In this document: positions 1-7,845 of the stretch, in pieces
Layout of the letters: every line of letters begins with the position of its first letter
Position numbering within the stretch: position 1 is the stretch's first letter
Source: Coemansia sp. RSA 1804
Lineage: Eukaryota; Kickxellomycota; Kickxellomycetes; Kickxellales; Kickxellaceae
Assembly (NCBI GenBank): GCA_027578815.1
Contig: JANBTH010000371.1
Span: 1 to 18,923, forward strand
Direction of reading: 5' to 3'
DNA length: 18,923 bases
Position numbers and translations under genes: made by a program
The notes under the pieces: model-generated
Told to the model about the DNA's origin: nothing
The model's input: only the letters and a program-made list of their open reading frames with translations
Databases searched by the model: none

Positions 1-807
1 CCTACTCCTCTTACTCCTGCGGTCGTGGCACACGTGTATCCAGATATCGCGCCAGAAAAACTCGGGACGCGCGAAACAGTCGTTTTGGGCATACAGTTCT
101 GCGTTCTCTGGTTTGCAGCCAACGTCACGCAGAATGCGTCGCTGGCGTACACGACTGTGGCTAGCTCGTCGATTCTGTGCGCGACGTCGGGGCTGTTCAC
201 GCTGGCGATTGGCGCGGCTAGCGGGGTTGAGCGGTTCAATGCCACCCGGCTGTGTGCGGTGGTTGCCAGTATCGCCGGCGTCTACAGCATCGTCATGCAC
301 GGCGGCCAGGAAAGGGACAAGGAACCCGGTGATCTGGATCACGGCGGATCCGGCTCCCCAGCGCATGCGTGGATTGGCGATCTGCTGGCGCTGTCCAGCG
401 CTGCGCTGTACGGATGCTACACCACGCTGCTGAAGCGCAAGATCGGCGACGAGTCGCGGCTTGACGCGCCGCTGTTCTTCGGCAGCGTCGGAGTGGCCAA
501 CATTGCCCTGCTCTGGCCGGGCTTCCCGCTCCTCCACGCCCTGGGCATCGAGAGGTTCAGGCTGCCTGCGTCGCCGCGGGTGTGGGCCATGGTGGCTGTC
601 AATGCGCTGGTCGGCACTTTTGTGTCTGACTATCTCTGGCTCCAATCGATGCTGATGACGTCGCCGCTGGCTGTCACTCTGGGGCTCTCGCTTACGATTC
701 CGCTCAGCATGGCCGGCGATATTGCGCTCAAGGGCCTGGCGGTCTCGGTGCCCTACTGTGTGGGTGCTGCGCTGGTGCTGCTGGGATTCGTTGCTGCTAA
801 TCTCTAG
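1..807 (+). CDS. SLC35F5/YML018C-like membrane transporter, C-terminal part (5' end outside window)
   Basis: The frame is open from base 1 to a TAG at 805-807, giving 268 residues with no start inside the window; a GTG at 25 is not the start. The translation is a chain of hydrophobic helices typical of the EamA/DMT superfamily. It carries landmarks of the SLC35F5 and yeast YML018C/THI74 group: an N-A-S-L-A-Y-T-T-V-A-S-S segment followed by a T-S-G-L-F-T-L helix, a luminal or cytosolic loop, then L-L-A-L-S-S-A-A-L-Y-G with T-L-L-K-R-K, an F-F-G-S-V-G helix with L-W-P-G-F, and a final T-S-P-L-A-V-T-L-G-L-S-L-T-I-P-L-S-M helix. Roughly eight membrane segments are visible; whole family members have about ten, so only the N-terminal part is missing. 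Substrate is unknown. Yeast relatives sit in the vacuole or endomembranes, but location here is inference. No intron is seen. Confidence 0.85.
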   Translation, partial: PTPLTPAVVAHVYPDIAPEKLGTRETVVLGIQFCVLWFAANVTQNASLAYTTVASSSILCATSGLFTLAIGAASGVERFNATRLCAVVASIAGVYSIVMHGGQERDKEPGDLDHGGSGSPAHAWIGDLLALSSAALYGCYTTLLKRKIGDESRLDAPLFFGSVGVANIALLWPGFPLLHALGIERFRLPASPRVWAMVAVNALVGTFVSDYLWLQSMLMTSPLAVTLGLSLTIPLSMAGDIALKGLAVSVPYCVGAALVLLGFVAANL

Positions 808-1099
808 CCTTCCATTCGAGTGTTGGTTGATTGGCTGGAATCCGGGGCTCACGTGCATCTTATTTTTTTTGGGTGAAAGAAAAGCCAGTTGTTTCATTTT
901 CATTCACATTTTTCCCTTTCTCTTCCTCTCTCCATTTCTTTGGGTCTATGCGTCTTTATTGAAGGGGGGACGAGAACTGTATTGTTTGTTTATTTATTCA
1001 TACTTTATTATTTTACTTACTCCAATTCAGCTGTACAAATTCTCGCAAGAGGAGTAAAGAAGAGAAGCAATTCTTCCTAATACTTTTTTCCACACGACT

Positions 1100-2962
1100 A
1101 TGGACCTGTTTTTCGGAGCGCCAAAGACTCCACAAGCATCGGCGTCAGCGGCCAAGAAGCCGGCGCAGCCAACGTTCAATATTCGGGTTGAGGAGAGAGT
1201 AGTCGGCAAGCAGAAAACAGCAGCGTCGCGCACACAACAGCCATTCAAACCAAAACAGAAGCCCCGCAGAGAAGCGCCTGGCGGTGGTGAGCATCGGGAG
1301 AGCGGACAGAAGAGGCGGCGAGCCGGGAGCCCGGACTCTGCTGGCTGCAGACGGGAGGAAGACGAGGGAGAGCCCGGGAAGTTCAAAGCAAGAAGAGCCC
1401 CTCACGCACACACCACGCCTAACACCACTGCTACGAGGGTGGCGGCGGTTGCTCGTGCGGTGGTTTCGCCAAGAGACCGGGAAATCGTCAACAGGAACCG
1501 CGAGCGCGTCGGGTCGCTGCCTGCTTCTCCGCGGCCCGCCGAGCGATTGCTGGCTGGCAGTAGTAGTAGTAGTAATGCGGCGGAAGACAGAAGGAGACAT
1601 GGCCGGGGCAGCGCCCAGCGGTTAGCGGAGAAGCAGCGTCCGCGAGAGAAGGCTGCTGATGCCGCCAAGGAGATCGAGCGCTGCGCAAGCGTGCCTCCGC
1701 AGAGCATCGGGGGAGGGGGAGGGGGAGCAGGAAGAGGAGGCAGCAGCGGCGGCGGATTGGGCCATCCGGGTCTGGCTTCGCCCCTGCCAGCCGCGGAGGA
1801 TGACTCTGAACAAGGCGCGGGAGCGGTGGTCAGCTCGGCCGATGCGGTCAAGCAGAGCGAGACGCAGTACGAGGACTACTTTGAGTGGGACGACGCAGAC
1901 GAGCGGCTGAGCACGATTGATCTGCAGCTGCCGGGATCAGCGGAGGCCTGCGAGACGTTTTCGCTGCTGATGCCCCGGTCGTACGACCGCGAGGCCACGG
2001 AGCCGCGCGACGAGTACCTGCCAGTCAACGATCTGATGGCGACGGTTCGTGTGGTTGCGATGTATCTCGTCGACTCGCCCGACTTCCGGCACCGCGTGTG
2101 CGGGGACAAGGAGCAGGGCGTTATGCGCCAGCTGGAGCGTGCGCGCAACAGACGCCGCGGCGCGGAGTTTGTGCGCGCCGTCGGGCTGTTTAACACGATG
2201 CTTGCGCACGAGCGGACGGCCGGGCACGTCGGGGGCGGCGCCCGGTTCGGCTCGGCGAATACGATTCCGTCGGAGCTGGCGATCCACATCATCGAGCAGA
2301 TATACAACCGCGTGGTGGCGCCCACCGTCGGGCTGCTGCGGCAGTACAAGGCGTTCTCGAACAACGTGTATGGCGAGATCCTGCCGACGCTCGTTAACCA
2401 GATCATTGACGATGCGCAGATCTCGGGTGATTCGGTGTTTGTTGATCTTGGCTGCGGGATCGGCAACGTGGTGCTGCAGGTGGCGGCGCAGACCGGGTGC
2501 CAGGCGTCGGGCGTGGAGATCATGAAGGTCCCGGCTCGCTTTGCGCAGCGCCAGGCGCGCGAGTTCGAGCACCGCATGCGGCAGTACCGGCTGGACCACG
2601 GATCGGTGCAGGTGTGGCGCGGCGATTTCTGCGAGAGCATCGAGGTCCAGCGGCTGCTGCCCACGGCCGATGTGCTGCTGGTCAACAACTACGCCTTCGA
2701 TGGCGCGCTTAATCAGAATCTGATGCAGATGTTCCTGGATCTGAAGGAGGGCGCCCGCATCGTCTCGCTCAGGCCGTTTGTTACTCCCGACCACAAGATC
2801 AGCGCCCGCAACTTCCACTCGCCGGAGAGCATCCTGACGGTCAGGAGATTCGCGTACTGGAGCCAGTGCGTCAGCTGGACGGACAACGGCGGCGAGTACT
2901 TTGTGCAGACCGTCGATCGCTCGCGGATGCGCAAGTTCCTGGCCTCCCGCGGCATGGCGTGA
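1100..2962 (+). CDS. DOT1: DOT1 histone H3 lysine-79 methyltransferase
   Basis: This single exon encodes 620 residues, close in size to yeast Dot1. It transfers methyl groups from S-adenosylmethionine to H3K79 in nucleosomes. The catalytic domain fills the C-terminal half, about residues 295-615. The D1 loop region (Y-N-R-V-V-A-P-T-V-G-L-L-R-Q-Y) is followed by N-N-V-Y-G-E. SAM motif I is D-L-G-C-G-I-G-N at 449-456, the ribose-binding acidic residue is E473 in G-V-E-I, the Dot1 N-N-Y-A-F-D motif starts at N529, and S-L-R-P-F is at 556-560. W-T-D-N-G-G-E-Y-F closes the active-site cleft. Residues 1-290 are low-complexity, rich in K, R, G and S, with a serine run encoded by AGT repeats near 1558 and a glycine-rich run near 1705-1760. 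A basic N-terminus is how fungal Dot1 binds nucleosomes. The ATG at 1100 follows an in-frame stop. No intron is needed. Confidence 0.95.
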   Translation: MDLFFGAPKTPQASASAAKKPAQPTFNIRVEERVVGKQKTAASRTQQPFKPKQKPRREAPGGGEHRESGQKRRRAGSPDSAGCRREEDEGEPGKFKARRAPHAHTTPNTTATRVAAVARAVVSPRDREIVNRNRERVGSLPASPRPAERLLAGSSSSSNAAEDRRRHGRGSAQRLAEKQRPREKAADAAKEIERCASVPPQSIGGGGGGAGRGGSSGGGLGHPGLASPLPAAEDDSEQGAGAVVSSADAVKQSETQYEDYFEWDDADERLSTIDLQLPGSAEACETFSLLMPRSYDREATEPRDEYLPVNDLMATVRVVAMYLVDSPDFRHRVCGDKEQGVMRQLERARNRRRGAEFVRAVGLFNTMLAHERTAGHVGGGARFGSANTIPSELAIHIIEQIYNRVVAPTVGLLRQYKAFSNNVYGEILPTLVNQIIDDAQISGDSVFVDLGCGIGNVVLQVAAQTGCQASGVEIMKVPARFAQRQAREFEHRMRQYRLDHGSVQVWRGDFCESIEVQRLLPTADVLLVNNYAFDGALNQNLMQMFLDLKEGARIVSLRPFVTPDHKISARNFHSPESILTVRRFAYWSQCVSWTDNGGEYFVQTVDRSRMRKFLASRGMA

Positions 2963-3346
2963 CAGCTAGTTAATTGCTAGAGCGGTTCTTTTTTATCTGT
3001 TGTTGTTGCTGTTGCTTCTAAATAGTGTGAATGGATACCGGACAGGCGTATAGTCCAACCAGCTCCTCGTTATTGTCGTTGTCGTTGTCGTTGTCGTTGT
3101 ATGCGCGGGTGCGTTCATCTTTTCTCTTTTCTCTGCCAAAATCCGGCAACGAGCTGTATGCGCTTTGTGGATGTCTTTCCTTTTCTCTCTTTCTCGCTTC
3201 AGCATTTATTATTCTTGTTGTTTTTTATAGAGTGTACCAACAATTCTGGCAATTCAGCCTGGCTTTCTCAATCCTCACCATTATTATTATTGTCTTTTTT
3301 ATTTATTCAGTCAGTCACCACTCCCATTCCTAATTTCAATCCACAA
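2963..3346. promoter_or_regulatory. Intergenic region, DOT1 3' end and GGTase-I beta leader
   Basis: This 384-nt stretch has no convincing gene. It is T/C-rich, as expected for the 3' UTR of DOT1 and the promoter and leader of the next gene. It contains a TTGTCG hexamer repeat at 3073-3100. The frame of the downstream gene stays open upstream to 3101, but the extra residues are a hydrophobic translation of T-rich leader with no family similarity. Confidence 0.5.
3073..3100. repeat. TTGTCG microsatellite
   Basis: Four to five tandem copies of the hexamer TTGTCG are read directly. They lie in the leader upstream of the GGTase-I beta gene and outside its likely coding sequence. Confidence 0.9.
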
Positions 3347-4384
3347 ATGTCAGCCCAGGGCCTTTCGGTGGACATCCACGCGCGGTACTTCAAGCACTGT
3401 CTGACGATGCTCCCGGCCCAAACGGCGGGACTCGATGCCACACGCATGACGCTGGCGCACCTGTGTCTGGCGGGACTGGCGGCGCTGGGCCGGCTGGACG
3501 AGACGGTGTCCAAGCAGGAGAAGAAGGAGATGGTGGAGTGGATATACGCGCAGCAGATCCCGGCGCGCCGCGGGAACGAGGCGTACCGCGGGTTCCGCGG
3601 AGGAAGTCTGTTTGGGCCGCACGAGGCGTGCGAGAACGTCGCGGCCAACAGCGGCAACGTTGCGGCCACATACAGCGCCCTGTGCGCGCTGCTTATGCTG
3701 GGCGACGATCTGGCCAGGGTCGATCGGGAGGCGATCGTCCGGGCGCTCGGATGCCTGCAGCAGGAGTCCGGCTCGTTCATCCCGCACCCGGGAACCACCG
3801 AGCGCGACCCGCGGTTCATCTTCTGCGCCTGCGCGATCTCGTACATCCTCGACGACTGGCGCGGCGTCGACCGGCTTGCGGCGTCGCGGTACATTGGCGG
3901 ATGCATCAACTTTGACGGCGGAATGACGCAGGCGCCGCTGCACGAGTCGCATGGCGGCCATCTGTACTGCTGCGTGGCCAGCCTTTCGCTGATGGGCACG
4001 CTGCACAAGGTGGTGGCGGTTGGCGACCGCAGCCGCATGCTGCGGTGGGCCATGCTGCACCAGAACGGCGGGTACCAGGGCCGCACCAACAAGGACCCCG
4101 ACGTGTGCTACTCGTTCTGGATCGGCGCCTCCGTCGAGATGCTTGGCGGCCACGCGCTGGTCAACTGCGACGAGGTTGCTGCGTTCATCCAGAGCTGCGA
4201 GGCCCCGTATGGCGGCGTGTCGAAGAACCCTGACACCCGCCCCGATCCCCTGCATTCGGCGCTGGGAATCGCCGGCTACGGATTCTGCCGCCCCGACGAG
4301 CTGCCCCGCATGGCGCCGGAGCTCCTGCTGCCTGAGTCCATCGTCCAGAGCCTGCGTGCTGCGCGGACCACAAGCGCGGTATGA
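3347..4384 (+). CDS. CDC43: Geranylgeranyltransferase type I beta subunit
   Basis: The product is 345 residues, near the 376-377 of yeast Cdc43 and human PGGT1B. It is the zinc-binding catalytic subunit that attaches geranylgeranyl to CaaL proteins such as Rho GTPases, together with the alpha subunit shared with farnesyltransferase. Prenyltransferase alpha-alpha barrel repeats run through the protein, with recurring G-G and G-S-F turns: F-R-G-G-S at about 85, I-N-F-D-G-G-M near 187, S-H-G-G-H-L-Y-C near 202 and Q-N-G-G-Y-Q-G-R near 240. The predicted zinc ligands are D252 and C254 in D-V-C-Y-S-F-W-I-G and H303 in D-P-L-H-S. The Y-S-F-W-I-G-A segment and H-G-G-H-L-Y-C-C favour type I over farnesyl or Rab transferase. 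I chose the ATG at 3347 because similarity to the family begins there. An in-frame ATG at 3101 would add 82 unlikely residues. Confidence 0.92.
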   Translation: MSAQGLSVDIHARYFKHCLTMLPAQTAGLDATRMTLAHLCLAGLAALGRLDETVSKQEKKEMVEWIYAQQIPARRGNEAYRGFRGGSLFGPHEACENVAANSGNVAATYSALCALLMLGDDLARVDREAIVRALGCLQQESGSFIPHPGTTERDPRFIFCACAISYILDDWRGVDRLAASRYIGGCINFDGGMTQAPLHESHGGHLYCCVASLSLMGTLHKVVAVGDRSRMLRWAMLHQNGGYQGRTNKDPDVCYSFWIGASVEMLGGHALVNCDEVAAFIQSCEAPYGGVSKNPDTRPDPLHSALGIAGYGFCRPDELPRMAPELLLPESIVQSLRAARTTSAV

Positions 4385-4701
4385 CATCATCGCCACCATC
4401 ACCACCGTCTCGCTCGCTTGCGTCAAGGTCTATTTTTGGCAAGTGTTTGGCTGTGGAGGCTCTTGGCACAATCCGTGTGTTCCTTGGACGCCTTCTTTCT
4501 TCCGATGATTCTCCGCAACAAGCTCTGGTCCGAGTGAGAGAAGAGGATGTATGCTGATTTCTCTCTTCTCTCTTCTCCCCCTTTTTTTCCGTCTGTTCTA
4601 GAAAAACGTCCACACAGCCTTTCTTTCTTCCTTTTTCCTTTTCTTCTTTCTTTGGACGCAGAATACAAACAGCTCCGTAGTATATATAAGCACCAGTGGC
4701 C
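4385..4701. promoter_or_regulatory. Intergenic region and chitinase promoter, TATA box at 4681-4690
   Basis: No gene is seen in these 317 nt. The right part is strongly T/C-rich (about 4558-4655), as in the other leaders of this window. A good TATA box, TATATATAAG, lies at 4681-4690, only 12 nt before the first chitinase ATG at 4702. Confidence 0.6.
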
Positions 4702-5994
4702 ATGCCCCGCGGCGGTTGGAGTCGTCAGCAGCACATACTATTCAGCGCACTAACGTTTCTCCTTCTGACGGCAATTCTGTACATTCCCCAGCACTCTCAC
4801 AACAGCAACAAGCACAAGGACCCGGCGATGAGCGGCGGACCACGCAAGGTCGGGTACTTCACAGGGTGGTCGATATACGCCCGCAAGTTCGAGCCGTCGC
4901 AGGTGGCGGTGGAGAAGCTGACGCATGTCAACTACGGGTTTGTCAAGCTGGACGAGAACGACCAGATAGCGCTGGTGGATCCGTGGGCGGACATCCAGAA
5001 GGAGTTTGCAGGCACCGAGTATGCGGCAGACGACATGCGCGGCAACATCGGCGAGTTCAACAACAAGAACGGGACGGCGCGGTCGAGGAACCCGCGGCTG
5101 CGGACGCTTGTGTCGGTTGGCGGGTGGACGCTGTCGGGAGGGTTTTCGCCAATGGCTGGCGATGCGCACCGGAGACGCCGGTTCGTGCAGTCGGTGGGCG
5201 AGTTCCTGGCGAAATACAGGTTCGATGGCATCGACATCGATTGGGAGCATCCGGTGGAGGGCGGGATGGACGGGACGGCCCATTCGCCGCACGACGGCCA
5301 CAACTACCTGGTTCTGCTGCGCGAGCTGCGTGCGCACCTGGACTCGTCGGCGGTGCCGAGGCCTCGGTTCGGAAGGCATGAGATCTCGATTGCGACGTCG
5401 GCGGCTCCCGCCGTGTACCGCCATCTGGATCTCGGATCCATCGCGCATGTGGTGGACCATATCAACATCATGGCCTACGACTACGCGGGTCCGTGGTCGC
5501 CCGTCACCGGCCACCAGCAGAACCTGTTCCGCCCGTCCGCCGGCGACTCCGGTCTGGCCGGCAACGACACCGTGTCTGACTTCCTGCAGCGCGGCGTGCC
5601 GCCCGAGAAGATCGTGCTGGGCGTCGGGTTCTTCGGCCGCGGATTCGCCAACGTCTCGGCGGAACGTGTGGGAGCTGCGCCGCCGGGTCTCGGGTGTCCG
5701 TTCAGCGGGTCGCCGCCGGGCACGTGGGAGCAGGGCGTGTTCGACTATAAGGCGCTGCGTGCAGCGCATCTGCGCGAGGGATCGGGATACGCCGTGCACT
5801 GGGACGATGCGGCAAAGGCTCCGGTTCTGTACAGCGCCAGCGACCGCGTCATGATCTCCTTCGACGACCCCGTGGCTGTCAGCTGGAAGGCCGACTACGT
5901 GCTGCGTCGCAGGCTGGGCGGCATCATGATCTGGGAGCTGTCGCAGGACTACGGCACCGAGCTGCTCGACAAGATCTGCGAGTATCTGGGGTGA
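4702..5994 (+). CDS. GH18 chitinase with N-terminal membrane anchor
   Basis: This intronless gene encodes 430 residues. It is a glycoside hydrolase family 18 (class V) chitinase cleaving beta-1,4-N-acetylglucosamine chains, probably in cell-wall remodelling. Residues 1-10 are basic. Residues 11-29 form one hydrophobic segment without a clear cleavage site, suggesting a type II anchor with the enzyme outside the cell or in the secretory lumen. The barrel begins at V-G-Y-F-T-G-W (about 50-56). S-V-G-G-W is at 138-142. The catalytic D-G-I-D-I-D-W-E is complete at 175-182 with E182 as proton donor. M-A-Y-D-Y is at 257-261 and the conserved tryptophan near the end is W411 in M-I-W-E-L. No chitin-binding module or Ser/Thr-rich tail is present. 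The stop is TGA at 5992. A second in-frame ATG at 4828 (M43) lies just before the catalytic domain and would give a protein without the anchor. Confidence 0.93.
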   Translation: MPRGGWSRQQHILFSALTFLLLTAILYIPQHSHNSNKHKDPAMSGGPRKVGYFTGWSIYARKFEPSQVAVEKLTHVNYGFVKLDENDQIALVDPWADIQKEFAGTEYAADDMRGNIGEFNNKNGTARSRNPRLRTLVSVGGWTLSGGFSPMAGDAHRRRRFVQSVGEFLAKYRFDGIDIDWEHPVEGGMDGTAHSPHDGHNYLVLLRELRAHLDSSAVPRPRFGRHEISIATSAAPAVYRHLDLGSIAHVVDHINIMAYDYAGPWSPVTGHQQNLFRPSAGDSGLAGNDTVSDFLQRGVPPEKIVLGVGFFGRGFANVSAERVGAAPPGLGCPFSGSPPGTWEQGVFDYKALRAAHLREGSGYAVHWDDAAKAPVLYSASDRVMISFDDPVAVSWKADYVLRRRLGGIMIWELSQDYGTELLDKICEYLG

Positions 5995-6185
5995 GCGCGG
6001 AAAAAAAAGTGACGTCTAGCATTTTCATTGCTTCTTTATCCCCCACCCTAGATCTGCAGATAATGCTGCTTTATCTCCTCTCTTTCTTGGAATTTATAAT
6101 TAGCTGGATTTCTCGCTTCTTATTTTTTTGCTTTGCCCTTTTGAATCGACAATCTTTCACTCTCTCCACAAACTCAATTCCCTAA
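5995..6185. promoter_or_regulatory. Short intergenic region before NDUFA12
   Basis: These 191 nt hold the end of the chitinase transcript and the T/C-rich leader of NDUFA12. I see no gene or clear TATA box. Confidence 0.4.
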
Positions 6186-6614
6186 ATGTCACTCGCGCGC
6201 TTTCTAAAGTTCACGCTCAGGCAGTCGCCGCGGCGGGACTTTGAGAATCTGCGCAAGCTGGATGATGCCAAATGGGGCGACCTGGTGGGAATCGACGAGC
6301 TGGGCAACCGGTACTACCGGAACGCGACGGAGCGGTACGGGCGGGAGCGGTGGTGCGTGCCGGCGGCCAGTCCGCGGTACATGGATGCGAGCCAGATTCC
6401 GCCGCGCTGGCATTCGTGGCTCCACAAAACTACCGATGAGGTGCCCCGCGCGACCCCGCAGGAGGACTCTGCCTTCCTGTGCCGCCCAAAGTGGATGGCC
6501 TTCCCGCATTACGAGAACTACACATGCACGAACAAGGCCAGCGTCACGTATAACACGGTGCGCCCGAAGGTCGGTTCGTGGGACCCGGCCGTTGCCGAGC
6601 GCTCCTCCTCGTAG
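6186..6614 (+). CDS. NDUFA12: NADH:ubiquinone oxidoreductase (complex I) subunit NDUFA12
   Basis: The product is 142 residues, similar to the 145 of human NDUFA12 (B17.2). It is an accessory subunit of mitochondrial complex I, on the matrix side at the junction of the arms. The family landmarks are in order: W-G-D-L-V-G-I-D-E-L-G-N-R-Y-Y-R-N at about 30-46, Y-G-R-E-R-W at 51-56, D-A-S-Q-I-P-P-R-W-H-S-W-L-H at 67-80 followed by T-T-D-E-V-P, and C-terminal N-Y-T-C-T-N with Y-N-T-V-R-P-K-V-G-S-W-D-P at about 122-134. The basic N-terminal residues could help mitochondrial import. There is no intron. The gene implies a complex I-containing respiratory chain, unlike Saccharomyces. Confidence 0.93.
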   Translation: MSLARFLKFTLRQSPRRDFENLRKLDDAKWGDLVGIDELGNRYYRNATERYGRERWCVPAASPRYMDASQIPPRWHSWLHKTTDEVPRATPQEDSAFLCRPKWMAFPHYENYTCTNKASVTYNTVRPKVGSWDPAVAERSSS

Positions 6615-7021
6615 AATGAAAAGAGGGGTGTGGTCGACTGGAGGCTGGACTCTTTGTTTGTTTTCTTTGTTTGTTTCTTCTTTGTTCATCTCTATAAAGT
6701 CCTCGCCAACCGCCCGCCATACAAATACGCAAATAAATGGCTATTAAAGTCTTGTCGTTTTTGTGGTTCTTTCAGCCCTTTTGGCTCAAAAGCCTTTGTA
6801 TGTAAGTGCAATAAACTTCATTGAAATGGCGGCTATAAAGAAAGGCCAGTGTTGGATGGGATATTAACAGCCAAAGCAAACACCACCCACCGGTATAATA
6901 CAAGTACAAGATTGCGCTATAAAAAGCACGACATCCTCGCCCTAATGCTTCTCTTTTGTTTTCTCTCCAACTAAAAGTAAACTGATATCACCCTAGCTAA
7001 CCCTCTCCCCTCCAACTGAAC
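6615..7021. promoter_or_regulatory. Intergenic region: NDUFA12 3' UTR and promoter of the 78-aa gene
   Basis: No gene is supported in these 407 nt. AATAAA hexamers at 6732-6737 and 6810-6815 are plausible polyadenylation signals for NDUFA12. A TATAAAAA at 6918-6925 sits about 100 nt before the ATG at 7022 and is followed by a pyrimidine-rich leader, as expected for a Pol II promoter of the next gene. Confidence 0.55.
6918..6925 (+). promoter_or_regulatory. TATA box for the 78-aa gene
   Basis: The sequence is TATAAAAA, 97 nt upstream of the ATG at 7022. A T/C-rich tract follows, consistent with transcription start and leader. Confidence 0.6.
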
Positions 7022-7258
7022 ATGCCAGATACTAAAGATAATATTGATAAGTATAATGGCTCTGAGTCTTTGAGTGTGCATCTCAATGCAGACGGCAGTT
7101 ACACCTTGAGTATAGGCAATGGAGCGAAATTCAAGGCAACATTTGAAGAGTATCAAAAGCTGAACAACAAGAGAAAAAAGTACGGAAAGGACCATCCGTC
7201 AAAGCTGACTAAGCTGCTGAAACAAAGAGAAAAGGAAAAGAAAAAGACGTCAAAGTAA
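7022..7258 (+). CDS. Small lysine-rich protein of unknown function (78 aa)
   Basis: I do not recognise this family. The ORF runs from ATG to TAA and is flanked by a TATA box and an AATAAA at 7355-7360, so it looks like a complete small gene. Residues 1-15 are polar. Residues 16-38 alternate in a way that suggests a beta-hairpin (S-L-S-V-H-L, turn N-A-D-G-S, Y-T-L-S-I). Residues 39-78 are strongly basic (K-K-Y-G-K near 52, a KLTKLLKQ stretch near 62 and a KEKKK tail), probably helical and possibly nucleic-acid binding. Its codon and base use is clearly more AT-rich than the flanking NDUFA12 and DSK2 genes. That could mean a young, transferred or weakly constrained gene. There is no signal peptide or membrane segment. 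Confidence 0.55.
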   Translation: MPDTKDNIDKYNGSESLSVHLNADGSYTLSIGNGAKFKATFEEYQKLNNKRKKYGKDHPSKLTKLLKQREKEKKKTSK

Positions 7259-7280
7259 ATACATGGATTGAAACGTATAT

Positions 7281-7310
7281 ACAATATGTTATTTCACCAA
7301 CATATATTGG
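7281..7310. terminator. AT-rich imperfect hairpin 3' of the 78-aa gene
   Basis: CAATATGTT is followed after a short loop by AACATATATTG, which can pair with it except for a two-base bulge. It lies about 25 nt past the stop at 7258, in the convergent gap with the minus-strand HTH gene. It could be an RNA 3'-end structure, but AT-rich pairing of this size also arises by chance. Confidence 0.25.
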
Positions 7311-7328
7311 CAACCCACTTGAACTTTT

Positions 7329-7360
7329 TTTATTTACTTTTACTTTTACAGGATAATAAA
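7329..7360. terminator. Opposed polyadenylation hexamers
   Basis: A plus-strand AATAAA at 7355-7360 lies about 100 nt after the 78-aa gene. A minus-strand AATAAA (TTTATT on the plus strand, 7329-7334) lies about 45 nt after the stop of the HTH gene. The two converging transcripts would therefore overlap slightly at their 3' ends. Confidence 0.45.
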
Positions 7361-7377
7361 ATATATATACATGAAAC

Positions 7378-7845
7378 TTAGTCCCACTCCCATCCATACT
7401 CTCGCCTTCGCCTATGCTTCTTTGCCCCTCCGGCGACCCTCCTTCTTCTTTTCTTGCCTGCAATGCTACCGGCCGGTGGTCTTCCGGGCCTTCTTTTCTT
7501 GACATACGGCCTAAGCCCGCTGTTCCGCAGCGACTGAGCCACGGTATTCCGGCTGACATCCACGCCCGCCAGGTCGGAGCACGCGAGTCTCCGCTGTATG
7601 GCCGCCGCATTGCCGTCGGGCTCCCTCGTTGCCAGCCGCGCAATCAGCGTGTCGTCGCGTTTGCCGAGCTTCCGTGGCCGCCCGCCAGTGCGGCGGAGTG
7701 GCATCCGGGCCGCGCTCTGCTGCCGCCACCGCGACACCGTGGACGAGCTGACGCCGAGCTCGCTGCCTACCTCGCGGATCGTGTGGCCCGACATTAGCAG
7801 CGAGATCCCGTCGAGTCTGGTGGCTTCTGAAATGGCGGTTCTCAT
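7378..7845 (-). CDS. Tc1/mariner transposase-derived double-HTH protein without DDE domain
   Basis: The ORF encodes 155 residues from ATG at 7845 to TAA at 7380-7378; I excluded a hydrophobic in-frame extension upstream. Residues about 9-43 form a first helix-turn-helix (T-I-R-E-V-G-S-E-L-G-V-S-S-S-T-V-S-R-W). A linker with an AT-hook-like G-R-P-R-K is at 55-59. Residues about 63-113 form a second HTH (V-S-R-N-T-V-A-Q-S-L-R-N-S-G-L). This is the paired-like DNA-binding half of Tc1/mariner transposases. The roughly 200-residue DDE catalytic domain is absent. After L111 the chain turns into a basic tail (118-149, with a second G-R-P) and ends at a stop. The frame is intact and GC-rich like neighbouring host genes, so it may be a domesticated DNA-binding protein rather than decaying debris. 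A recently truncated transposon is the alternative. I saw no terminal inverted repeats. Confidence 0.6.
   Translation of the reverse strand: MRTAISEATRLDGISLLMSGHTIREVGSELGVSSSTVSRWRQQSAARMPLRRTGGRPRKLGKRDDTLIARLATREPDGNAAAIQRRLACSDLAGVDVSRNTVAQSLRNSGLRPYVKKRRPGRPPAGSIAGKKRRRRVAGGAKKHRRRREYGWEWD

Noticed and set aside
1402..2818. Long minus-strand ORFs opposite DOT1 (up to 293 codons)
   Set aside because: They are mirror frames of a GC-rich coding gene, with R/H/A-rich composition and no domain.
3101..3346. In-frame 82-codon N-terminal extension of GGTase-I beta, rich in hydrophobic residues
   Set aside because: It translates a T/C-rich leader typical of this window, and family similarity starts only at the ATG at 3347.
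3350..4426. 358-codon minus-strand ORF opposite the GGTase-I beta gene
   Set aside because: It is an antisense shadow produced by GC-rich codons, and the plus-strand product is clearly the real one.
4750..5799. 349-codon minus-strand ORF opposite the chitinase
   Set aside because: It is a shadow of the GH18 gene, with arginine/proline/histidine-rich nonsense and no domain.
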